Shown in pieces: positions 31,191-43,200 of a DNA stretch of 64,000 nt. The stretch spans positions 62,001-126,000 of the forward strand of contig JAHQIY010000013.1 of the NCBI GenBank assembly GCA_019054805.1, read 5' to 3'. Both the position numbers and the translations under genes were made by a program. Every line of letters begins with the position of its first letter. The first letter of the stretch is position 1. The notes below the pieces were generated by a model, which had not been told where the DNA came from, did no database searches, and saw nothing but the letters and a program-made list of their open reading frames with translations. Source of the DNA: Brachionus manjavacas. Its lineage: Eukaryota > Rotifera > Eurotatoria > Ploima > Brachionidae.

Positions 31191-34100
31191 TACTGTTATT
31201 TTGTTCTGGATTTATTTTTTAATTCATTTGTATTTCTGCTCGAGTTAAAGCTTAGTTAATTACTAAAGGAATTGAACAATGATTAAAAAATAAAATAATG
31301 ATTTAATGATAATAAAGCTTTTTTTGTTGGGTAAAAAAATGATGCAGTTAAAAAAGAGAATATAAAACGTGAGCATCTTTAATGAATAACAAACTTTTTC
31401 ATAATAAACTTTATAAAAAATATTTAAAAATACTTAAATATTTAAGACATGAACAGCATGAAAAATTATTATATACACCTCTAAAATATTATGACTTTGG
31501 TAATTACATGATTCCGTTTAACTAATTTCGTTTTCTTCTTTATGTACAAATTTGTGAACTATTTCATTTTTTTTTCACTTTCTTAATCTGAATAGTTTTA
31601 AAAATAAAAATTAAAACTTAAATTAATAAATGAAATGAAACTAAACTTTACATTTTTTGACCCAACTGAATTTTCCTTTTATAAAGCAGTCTTTTTTCTG
31701 ATTAATTCATTCTTGAAAATTTTTTTTTTATTTTATAAAAAAATCTCGATGAAATTTAATTGTAGTTAATTTCTAAGCAGGGATATGAAAAAAAATATTA
31801 AAATAATTGAGGTCTAATGCTTCAAGATAACGAAAATCATAAAAAAATCAACATCAAAATTTTTTAATTAAGCAAAATATTTATTTATTTTCTGATTTTG
31901 TTAAATTAATAAATTTACGATTTTGAAATCAATAAATTCATCAATAAATAAATTTAGGTGATAAAATTTTTTTGTGAAGATCTCGAAAATTTTTACGGTT
32001 TAATTATCGACAACAGTTCAAAAATAACTGTAGCCCAAACAAATTGAATTGATTTATCTGCATTTTTAATGAAAAAGTGTCTTTGTGTGTGATCCTGGAT
32101 TTTCGTGCATCTAGCAACCAAATTTATATTGCTTTTATTTCTTATTAGAATTTTTATTTTTTCTCTTTTATTCTCTTCTATTTAATTTTCCTTAATATTA
32201 TCAAATTCTAAGTATTTTAATCAAAAGCATGTGATTCTGAAATAATCCCTTTTAAATGAAGCAAAATTATTCATTTTTGAGACGTAAACTGTCCCTCTAT
32301 ATTTTATTTTAATTTAAAATTTATGCTTTTTTTTTCTTTTATTTATTTATTTTTCATTTCTTTGATTTTTTTTATTCATCACTCAAGAGGTGTTTTTTGA
32401 GATAAATAAATAAATCAATTTTTTTAATGGAGAAAATGGAGAGGAAGATGCTTTATGTCCGATTGTTTACCATCTAGCAATTTTTTTCATTTATTTAATG
32501 AATGAATTTAGCACTTTGAATTGAGATTTCTAAATTTTGAATTTATTTTATTTATTTATTTATTGAAATGAAAAATGTCAACATTTCTTAAATAACTTGG
32601 TAACTCATCAGATCGTTTTTGACAAAAAGTCAAGAAAATGAAGATTGTTTTAATTATTCTTTTCAAAAAGCAACAAAAAATTATATCTTAAAACACGAAT
32701 ATCGCAATTCTGGTTTGTATTTTGAAGTCAACATATCTTTTCAAAAAATTAAAAAGGCTAAAGTTTGATTCAGCCCCTCGCCTTGACAAAATAATCAACA
32801 GGTTGTTAAAAAAACTTACCTGATTCCTTTTTCGTAATTTTGATAGAATTCTTTAATAAATTTACTTTAATAAAAAATGGTAAAACCGATCAATTATGAT
32901 ATCGTAGTTTTTAATTTCAATTAGTTTATTACATTTTGCATAAAATATAATGTTTACAATTGCATTTTGTAGAGGGAGAAAAACTCAAGATCTGTAATCT
33001 TTAATCTAGAAAGTTGATTGATTTGAATTCATAGATTTCTTTTTTTTTTCCAAAAAAAGCGTAAATATTTTAATAAAGAAAAAAATAAAAATTTAATTTA
33101 AAAACAAAAATAATTTTTTTTCTTAAAAATCTTATATTATTTTGAATTCTAGTCAAATTCTCTTTCAGTTAAAAAAAAATTTTCAATTTTGCATTTGAAT
33201 CAAAAAGGTAATGGAGGGTTTTTGCGATGAGTGATCGGTTTTACCACTTTTTGCTATAGATACCAGATATTTTTGTTGATTTTTTTTTTTTAATTTTTAA
33301 CAATAACGAAGGAGCTTAATTACTATATTTCTATATGAAAAAATTAAATAAACTTGTTTAAAAACATCTTTGTTAATTAAATAGAAAAATTGTTAATAAA
33401 ATCTTTGATTCAATTATTTATCAAGTAATCAAAGTTCAAGACACACTACAAGAGATCTAAGATAAAATATAAAATAAAATTTAAAATTTTTTTTGAAAAT
33501 ATAGTTTTTAAGATAATTTTTTCTAGATATTAAAATTAATCTTTGATTTCTAGGCTCTGAGCCCTTTTTTAAAAAACTTTATTACCATTCTGCAAAATTA
33601 CTCTAATACTTTTAACTTCATTCTTCCAGCTAATTCCGAAATTGATACTTTTTTTCATGAATTAAAGCTGAAAAAAATATTTAAATTGACGGCAAATTTG
33701 AGCTAAAATGAATCGAATTATTGTCATCATGTTCTGAAAGATTAAGAACAATTTTCTCAAAATATTCTAAAAATATTACTCTCATTTAAGAAAAAAAAAA
33801 CAAAAATTATTTAGGATAAACTATTTTTTTAAAATTAAAATAGCATATTTACTCTTTAATTTTAAATGCCAAAGATTTTTTAGGAGAAAATTCTGCATTT
33901 TTTAATTCGAATTGGAATTCTGTAATTTTTGCCATGATAACTTTCGCCGTTACAAAAATTAGGGTCAAATTAATAATCATGATCTAAAATTTTTATTAAA
34001 AATTTTATTTTATTTAAATTTTATTTGATTAATTTTTGAATTTAATGTTTAGCTTTCCATTTTTTAACCTAAAAAATGTTAAACATTCACAAAATTTTTT

Positions 34101-34498
34101 AACAGTTTAGCAGTTATTAAAAAAAATTTAAGCATTGAGTAGTTAGAATAAAAATATACTTCTGCATTAAATTTTTTAAACAAAAAATACTTTAAAGCTT
34201 TTTTTTAATTATAATCTTTGATCTTGAACATTTATTTTTTTTTAAAAATCATATGCAAAAGTTGTGTTAGAAATTGTGCAATAAGGATTATGCAGTATGT
34301 TCACGGTGAAATTCATTTTTTTCATAGAAAATACATCAATAGATTTATTCTTCTTTTTTTAAAGTATATGGTTTTTGTCTTAAAAAAAAAAAATTTCCAA
34401 GTTCATCTATCATTTTAATCAAACTTATTAAAACATGAAAATATTTATTAAAGAAAAAAACTAATTAAAAACATGTTTTTTAAAACTATAAAGCAAGT
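31191..34498. other. 3.3-kb AT-rich gene-free stretch
   Basis: I see only AT-rich sequence, homopolymers and short TTTA-type microsatellite runs (for example near 32337-32355 and 32548-32564). No frame shows conserved protein sequence, and no tRNA-like fold was noticed. Confidence 0.45.
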
Positions 34499-36785
34499 TT
34501 ATTTGTTTTTTTTGTATATCAAATAGCCGAGTGAAAGTGTTAAGCCGAGAGTTAGCAAAATGCCAATTGGCTCACCTCCTAATCTTTTCCAAAACGGCTT
34601 ACGAACTAAAATAAAAAATAAGAACTAAACTAAATTAATTATTTTTTTTGTATTTTACTTGGTTCACTTGAATCGTCCCAACCCATACATTTTTCGACCG
34701 CTTTTTTCCATTTTTTGTATTTTTCATTACGAGCTAAATTTAATTTAAAATAAAAATATTCACAAAAAAAAATAAAATTATTTTTAGAATTTACTTTCAT
34801 CAGTAATTGTGCTATAAAAAGTTTCATTATAAATTGGTATTTTTCTCTGGTCTTTTAAATCCCAAAGACCTATTGTCTTGCCTGCTGTCAATGCAGCACC
34901 AAACGAAGTAGTCTCAGTCATAGATGGTCTCACAACCGGTATGCCCAAAAGATCAGCTTGCATTTGCAACAAACACTTGTTTTTGCTCATTCCACCTGAC
35001 ACTTGAAGCATTTTTAAATTGATTCCACTATCTTTATTCATAGACTCAACTATTTCAAGATTTTGAAATGCCACTGCTTCAAGTGTTGCCCGAATAATAT
35101 GTGCTTTGGTTGTAAATTGAGTGATCCCAATTATCAAACTTAATTAGAAAAATTTAATGAATTTAAATAATTTTTTTAACTCTACCCCCTGGCTGTTGCA
35201 TTCCAATGTGGAGCAAAAAGGCCCGAAAAAGCAGGTACAAAGTACACATCTCCAGTATCTTTAACCGATTCAGCAATTTCTTCGCAATCTTTAATGTCTT
35301 CCATCATCTGCAAATTATCTATTAACCAGTTAATGGCAGCTCCAGCAATTGCCACACTTCCCTGAAAGAAAACAACCATTTCTTTAGCTAGATTATTCGA
35401 GTCTATATAGCTTACTTCTAAAGCATAAACAGGCCTTTCATTTCCAAATTTGTAGGCAACTGTGGTAATAAGTCCATGAGTAGAATAGACAATATCATTG
35501 CCAGTATTATATAGTAAAAAGCATCCTGTGCCATACCTTTGATTCAAATTATCTTTATTCACTAAGCTAGAATTAAAACTAAAAAAATTTACGTGTTTTT
35601 AGCACTGCCTTTCTCCCAACATAGCTGGCCAACTAAATCTGCTTGCTGGTCGCCAAGTACCTAAATTTGACTATGTTACAGTGAAAATTTAATTTCTAAA
35701 TTTCATACCGCAGATATGCTGACCCCTTTGAGACAACCACTATTTATTGAACCATAATTCTCTGCTGAGCTTTTTATTTCTGGTAAAATTGACTTGGGAA
35801 TGGCAAAAAAGTCGCACAAATAATCATCCCAGTCCAGACTTTTCAGATTCATTAACATAGTTCGACTGGCGTTTGTCACATCAGTCAAATGAATTGATTT
35901 ATTTCCGACCAAGTTCTTCGAAAAATACAATTATTCAAAAAATGAATCAAATTTTTTTGTTCCTCAAACCCAAAGGATCCACGAGTCAACAGTTCCAAAA
36001 GCACATCTATCCTCTCTGATTGCTTCTTTTACCTCGGCCACATTGTCTATCAACCATTTGATTTTAAGCGCGCTAAAGTAAGTACTGAACGGAAGACCAC
36101 ACTCCATCTAAAAATTATCTAATAGGTAAAATTTTTGATTTGAATGTGAAAAAAGTTACTTTTAGATAATTTGGGTTATTGTTGCATTTAGCGAGCATTT
36201 CGTCCACAGTTGAATGTGTACGAGTATCAAGCCAAACTAAAATTCTGACAATTTCCCATTTATTTATACTAAGGAAGAGTACAAACCAGTTTAAATACCT
36301 ATAGCATTGTGGAGAGGCTTTCCCGTCACTTTGTCCCACAAAATGGTCGTCTCTCTTTGGTTGGTCAGGCCCACAGCTTGAAAAAAACAATCAGAACAAA
36401 ATGCGAATGCAAAAATCCAAAATTTACTTTTGATCATTCTGTGCGAAAGTCCCATTTGAGCCAAATATTCAGACACCTTTTCAATGCATTCTACGACCGA
36501 GTCAATGATTGCTTGGGGATCTATCTCCACCCATCTAATGTTTTGAGCATGAAAAATTGTGCCAAAGTTAACTGTGCAAATAAAGCTTACCCTGCCTGAT
36601 CCGAAATGAGTTTTATGGGCACCTGATGGTATGTTATTAGCTGAAAATCTTTGGCCGAAAATACCTTCAAAATTAATGCTTAAAATGAGCACAACTTTCA
36701 ATTTCTTGTTTGACTTGTTTACCAGAAATCTACTGCTGCTGGTTCCTTGATCGATGGCCCCAATAAGCAAATTATCATCTTGCAT
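34499..36785 (-). CDS. GK: Glycerol kinase, 12 exons, with C-terminal membrane anchor
   Basis: It phosphorylates glycerol to glycerol-3-phosphate with ATP. Exons: 36785-36723, 36664-36591, 36534-36428, 36376-36299, 36236-36160, 36107-35970, 35915-35709, 35660-35593, 35536-35186, 35138-34795, 34733-34659 and 34605-34499. Introns are 46-62 nt. All phases match and the sum is 1,689 nt, 562 aa, close to human GK. FGGY-family blocks are [13 protein letters not shown] at the N terminus, [48 protein letters not shown] and [20 protein letters not shown]. The last exon encodes [21 protein letters not shown]-type sequence, a single hydrophobic helix followed by lysines, as in metazoan isoforms that dock on the mitochondrial outer membrane. 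The gene is divergent from the flippase gene. Several small open frames in the region read into introns and are not the real protein. Confidence 0.95.
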
Positions 36786-37403
36786 TTTATTCTACACTCT
36801 TTTAGAAAGCTATTTCTGTTTTAAAAATAAAAAATAAAAGCCTCTCTTAAACTGCTTAATTTAAACTCGAAAAGGGATTGTTTGTTTACTCCGAATAAAA
36901 GAAAACAAATTCAAAAACTTGGCTCAAAAAAATTACTTTTATTTGTAGCCAAGCAAAATTTAGAGCTTTGACTTGAACAAGTGTACGAGAAGTTTTTGAT
37001 TTATGGTTTAGTTTTGATGAAGCGAACAGATTTTAATTGACAATATTGCTTGAAGATGAAAAAGGTGCTCGGTTTGTGTGATTTTATACTCGCTTAGAGG
37101 ACTGAAATATTTAAATATAAGTCATGCAGGGAATTTAAAATTAAACCGAGCTCTGGTATCTAAAAATGATTAGAATCAAATGATAGCTCATTTAGATTTT
37201 ATCTTATCGCGTTTGATAGTTTAAATTTAATAAAACTCTCAAGTGCCAAGCCATTTAAAATTCGGTTTTCTATCTAGCAGTAGTTATTTATCTGATGTTT
37301 TTCTTTCTTTTTAAATTGATATTTCTTTTCATATTAATATTTTTAAAGGATTCATATCTAATATTTAACTAGGAATTTATTGTCAACTTTTTTTCTTTTT
37401 TTT
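36786..37403. other. Intergenic DNA upstream of glycerol kinase
   Basis: AT-rich 5' flank of glycerol kinase. No coding sequence or named motif was recognised; the tandem repeat begins at its far end. Confidence 0.4.
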
Positions 37404-37553
37404 AAAGGTGGTAAAACAAAAATGTGACATACAAAAATTTTTATTTCGTCTTTAAAAAAAATCACTTTTATTTAAACAAAAAAAATTCTTCTTTTACTCA
37501 AACTGATCGAATTTTTTTGAAGATAAAATAAATTTCCAATCTTTTCAGCTGAT

Positions 37554-37559
37554 CACGTG
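37554..37559. promoter_or_regulatory. CACGTG E-box inside a conserved palindrome, copy 1
   Basis: The palindrome ATCACGTGAT centres on CACGTG and is preceded by CAGCTG. It is kept unchanged in the second tandem unit at 38116-38121. CACGTG is the classic bHLH site; function is inferred from the motif and its conservation only. Confidence 0.3.
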
Positions 37560-38115
37560 ATTAGTACCTAAAAATAATAATCCTCTTGAGCATCAAAGAA
37601 CAAAAATTGTCTTAGAATTGAAAATTTATTTTTATTTTTGTATTTATTTAAAGTTTAAATCACATTTAGCTTCATAAAAAATAATCACAATTTTAATAAA
37701 AATAATAATAATAATAAGCTACAGCAGGAGACCTGTGGAGCGAGACTAGATGTATTTTCGCTATGGTAGCTATCTTTCTGCGAAAAAAAAATCTTCATTA
37801 AATATGCAATCCAGCCAGTCAATTTATTAAGGATTAAATAAATTAGTCATCCAGAGTCATAGTTTACTTTTAATAAAAATTTTAATGCAAAACTCTTAAT
37901 TCGTTTCCATTTAAAACATCAAACAGGCCCAATTTAATGCTTTTAAATTTAAATAAAGTAAAATTAGCGTTCAAAAAAACGTTTTTAAAAGGTGATAAAT
38001 AAAATAAAATTTTTTATTTCGTCCTCAGTTATTTAAACAAAAAAAATTCTTCTTTTACTCAAACTGATCGAATTTTTTTTGAAGATAAAATAAATTTCCA
38101 ATCTTTTCAGCTGAT

Positions 38116-38121
38116 CACGTG
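38116..38121. promoter_or_regulatory. CACGTG E-box inside a conserved palindrome, copy 2
   Basis: Same palindrome as at 37554 in the second repeat unit. Confidence 0.3.
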
Positions 38122-38680
38122 ATTAGTACCTAAAAATAATAATTCTCTTGAGCATCAAAGAACAAAAATTGTCTTAGAATTGAAAAAAATTTATTTTTAT
38201 TTATTTCAGAGCTGTTTAAAAGTCCCAAATTAAAGTGCAAGTCTGAACATTGACACTTGCTAGAACGCCACAATAACTATCTGGAACGATTCGAAGTTCG
38301 AACTTGGACTTGACTTGAGACTTGTGATTTTTAGACACCTCCGATTTATTCAAAGTTTAAGCCAGATTGGCAATTTAAAAAAAAAGAGTCTCTAATTAAT
38401 AAAATGGATTTGAGCTTCATAAAAAATAATCACAATTTTAATAAGGAATTAAATAAATTTGTTATCCAAAAAATTATTTTCCATTTAACACATCAATCAG
38501 ACCCAATATAATAAAATTAGCGTTTAAAATCAGATAATAAAAAAACGCTTTCAAAAGGTGATAAAATAAAATTTTTTAAAAATTCACTTTTATTTAAACA
38601 ACAAAAATCTTCTCTAAATCGAATTGATCTAATTTTTTGATTGATGAAAAAAAAACATTGCAGTCTTAGAGTTGAATATT

Positions 38681-40204
38681 CTAAAAATTGCCACAAAATC
38701 TATTCAAGCCTACTAGTGCACAAGCTAAAAAATATATTCAAAGATAATTATAAATATTTTGACGAGCTGTGTTCTATTTTTTTGTAAAAAAACTAAAAAA
38801 ACTAGCTCAAATAAATAAAGGTGACCTGATAGATAAACTACCAAATGCAGTGCGATGTGAATCAAGCTCTAATTTAGCCACAACAGCTTGAGTCTCGCTT
38901 TCTGGTCCATTTGAGTATTGAATCAATGCTCTGGCTGAATAGACAAACATTCAGTCTTGTGGAAATAATATAACCTATAAATTAAAACATAAAATTAAGA
39001 CAAAAACCTACCGATTAGTTTATACCTTTATGTGTACATATTTATGCGCAGTGTTTCAATTACTGTGATGCTTACACGCACGCTTATGACAAAAATGTTT
39101 ATGAATGAAAAATATTTTATTACAATTTTTGTTTTTGCTCGATTTGACATAACTTGATATATGCCCTAGACCAGGCTGGTATTATGCAGCGTGGCTAATA
39201 CTTAGTGAATAGCTAATCAAATAATATTCAAATTGTGCCTATCGTATGATTCTTGTCACTGATTACAAATTGGTAGTAATTTTTTAACAAAGGTAAATAT
39301 AGCTGAGATAACAAAAAAATTAGCTTTAATTACATGAGTAAATATTTATTAATAAAGATATTTTTTTATTATTAATTTTAAATTTTATGCAAATTTTCAA
39401 TTTTTCAAAATAATTTTATTGATTTTTTTAATCAGACTTGGTCTAATCTAGAATTGTCAATTATTACATTTTATGATTAATGTTTTATGTTGAATTAGAG
39501 CTTTGGGAAAGTTTTTGCTCAAATCTATTACGTTTTTGGTTTTATTTTATTATTGATTTTTTTTCGAGTCAAATGAGAATTTAAATTTAAACTTATGTTA
39601 CCACCATTGAGGCTTTAGAGATATCTCATGTTTAGGTGTTCGTCAATTTTTCAATTTAATATGTTGCACAACACTGTTTATCTAGAAGTGAGATTTTAAT
39701 TTTCAAATCGAAAATTTTAAAGCGTGTTTGTTTCTAATTTTGAAATTTCCATAGAAACCTCTTCTGGACAAGTGCCTTAAAAACTAAATGTGCCAGCAGC
39801 TTTGGTATTACCGGGCGCACATATTTTTCTTCTCAAATACCTATGCAGGGATCGGTGCTAAAATTTCAGGGTTACTGACCCGAGTCAAATTTAGACTTGA
39901 ATTTTTTTATTTTTAATTAAATATTTTAATTTATGGCATAATGCAAATTTAGACCAAATAGCAAAGTCGACTTTTATTAGTTTAATTACTTAATTTTTAA
40001 AATTTAGATATATAAAGTGTTTTGTTGGTGTTTAAGTTGTTTGGCAACTTTTCAAATGGTTTTATGACATTCTTTGCGCAAAAAGGACCACACAAAAGAT
40101 GATTTCTAGTTTTCGATCATCAAAAAAACTATCACTGCTGAATATTTCTTCACTTTTGTCACTGAATACGAATTTAGTTTTTAAGCGAATATTAAAATTT
40201 CAAA
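38681..40204. other. Intergenic DNA upstream of the flippase gene
   Basis: AT-rich sequence with no recognised gene. It is the shared upstream region between the divergent glycerol kinase and flippase genes, after the tandem repeat. Confidence 0.4.
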
Positions 40205-43200
40205 ATGAATTATTTCAAGAAAGCAAAACCCAAAGGTACTCAAAAAATTTGCTTTTTTTAAATTTTTTTTAAAATTTTTCTTTACCTTCTAGAGGATCGA
40301 AGACGTATTAAAGCAAATGATCCCGAATACAATGCAAAATTTAAATATGCAGTAAGCGAATTTTATTTTAATCCAAGGCCATTTTTTCTCCCTAATCTTT
40401 TGTTAACATCTTTCGATTTAATTTCAAATCATTTTTTTGAAGCTTTGAATTTAGAATTTTGGATCAATGGATCTAGGAAAAGATCTAAGTGTCAATTTAT
40501 TTAATCTAATTTATTTGAGCTTAATTGTGAAAAAATTGAAACTTTTTTTAAATTTTAAATTTTTTATATATTCATATATCAGTTAATCCTCGGATAAGGT
40601 TAAGTTAAAGAGACTCAATCAGTTTTTTTTTTGATTTTATTTTAAAGATTAATTTTTTATTCAAATAAATTACGATTAATTTGAAAAAAAAATTATCTTA
40701 AGTTCAGCAAAATCGAAAGATTTTGCCTCATTTTTTGCTTGACGAAAATTTATCATAAAATTATTTGAATAATGGGTTATAAGGAAAGTTAGTTTTTTAT
40801 GAATTCTTAAATCTCAATTTTTAAATTTTTTTCACATTTATTTTCTAATATAGGATAAACATTCTTTCTAATAAATCTATGTTGACTTAATACATTAATA
40901 ATAAATCTAGACACAAATTCGCAAAATTTTTGATAAATTAAATTTCTATTTAAAATATAGAATAAAGCCAAGAAAAAAATTTCAATCATTTGAATCAAGA
41001 TACATTGCAATATTTGTATTAGAAGAATAAGGTTGTTTAAAAATAAAAAAATTAAATCTCTTTCGAATTTATTTATCTTCATAAAAAAATTTTAAGTGTT
41101 ATATATGTTTATACTTGCAAATGTGATTATAAATTTGATGATTATGTGGGCAAGGTAAAAATGAATAAAATTAAAAAAGTTTTCTTAAAATTTTATTTTG
41201 ATTAAAAAATTCTAGATTGTTAAATGAGCCTACATGAGACTTCAACATTTATTCATCAATAAATATTCTTTACTACTTTTTTCTAAAGATCAATTTTGTT
41301 CTCTCAAAAATATTTTTTTAATTACCTTTGTGAAAAAAATATTTTTTCACATTCGGCATAAGACCCTGTTTGATTATTTTTTATAGCTCTAAAAATCTGG
41401 CAGTAAAAACAGGTCTTTAAAATAATGCTAGTTTGAGTGTTTATGGCTAAAAAAAGGAAAAGAGCTATTTTTTTAAGAGAAAGAAATAAAATCTTTTTGA
41501 AATGAATTTAATTTGATTAATTGATAAAGAAGAGTAGAAATTTTTTATTATAACTTTAAGTCTCAATTTATTATAAAGATAAATTTTATTTTCTCCATTT
41601 TTTTAAAAGTTTATTTTATTTTAAACATTCTTATCTATTTTTTATCTGTGCCGAGCTTAAGTTCCTTAAGATAAAAAAATAATCAAATTCAAGAAAAATC
41701 AAGTAAAAATAAAATAAGATGAAAAATTAATGATAGGTTCAATAAGTTTAAATATTGAACAGATCAGGATAGAAAGAAGACATATTAAAAAATGATTAAA
41801 ATTAATCCACCTTATTACTTGACTAACTGGATTAGATCCTTTTTAGACACCAGGACATTTAAGGTAAATGTGAATGATCACCTGAGCGAAGTATATCAAA
41901 TAACTGCAGGTGTTCCTCAAAGCTCAGTAATTAGTCCTCTTTTATTCAGTAGATCAATGACATCCCAAAAAGAAAATAAAACAAATAATTAATAATCTCT
42001 GCTTTTCTTCATTTATAACAAAAAGGGGAACCTAGAAAATAAGATAAATAAATACACCAACGAACTAGAACAATGGCTTATTAAATGGAAAATGAAGATA
42101 TCAGTTGAAAAGTCGTGTTCAGTGGTCTTTTCTTAGTACAAAAAATAAGAGTGATAATCTTAACTTTAAAATTTATGGAAACTAAATAGAGTACCAAAAA
42201 GAAATCAAGTTCCTTGGTATTAAATTTGATTCTAAGTTAAATTTTAATATACTGGTAGACGAAATTAAAGAACGCTGAATTAAAGGTTAAATATTATTAA
42301 GATATTGTCAAATAAAAAATGGGGAATAATCAAAACGCACTAGAAAATTTGTATAAATCTTTAGTCGGATCAATTTTAGACTATTCTTTTCCTTGCTTGA
42401 ATTCATTTTCAGAAAATAATATCAAAAAACTACAAGCAATTCAGAATGCGGCCGTAAGATCTATCCTAAAGTTAAAATATGATACTCCCTCCAACATCGT
42501 GTATCATGAAGCTTTTAATAAACTTAAATTGCTAACAGTTTCGAATCAGCTTTTTGAGTTGAGTGAGAGATATGTTGGGACAGGACTGAGTCATTCTATT
42601 CCATTAATTGTCAGACTAGTGATGGAATACAAAGAAGGTTTCGAATCAAGATAAATTGCATATCCAACTCCATTGTGTTTTCTCTTTTTTCCCTGAAGCT
42701 TCAAATATGTAAACACTCTATTTCAATATATGTCTTCTTAACTCACTTTAAATTTTATTCTAGCTTATTTTCCTTTATTTTCACATAAAATTTATAATAA
42801 TAGAAAGCATTTAAATAAATAAATAAATAAATAATAAATCTGATTTTGGACACTACGGTTATTATTTTTTTAAACATTTAATATCAATAAATCTGTACCG
42901 AGCTAGAGTTAGTTCAAAAAAAATAAATCAAAAAAAAAAGAAATAAAAAAAAAAGATAAAATTAAAGTTAATAAAATAAGACCAAAAAATTAAAAATAAA
43001 GAAAATAAGCTAAAATTAAAGTTAAAGAGAGTTAAGAAGACATATATCGAAATAGAGTGTTTACATATTTGAAGCTTCAAATTTAATTCCTAGGAACTTT
43101 ATTTCTTTTTGGCTCACTATTCTGTTTCCATAAATTTTAAAGTTAAGATTATCACTCTCTTTTTTGTACCTAGAAAAGAGCACTGAACACGACTTTTAAA

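Larger units (their letters stand above)
37404..38680. repeat. Tandem repeat, period about 570 bp, two full copies and a partial third
   Basis: The block starting AAAAGGTGATAAA recurs at 37987 and 38553, and a degenerate form (AAAGGTGGTAAAA) is at 37404. Each is followed by TTATTTAAACAA and related sequence. The best conserved part, about 165 bp at 37467-37640 and 38029-38190, is nearly identical, including TCAGCTGATCACGTGATTAG. A later block, AGCTTCATAAAAAATAATCA, is also shared (37670, 38413). The units differ by private insertions. No coding potential was seen. Confidence 0.8.
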
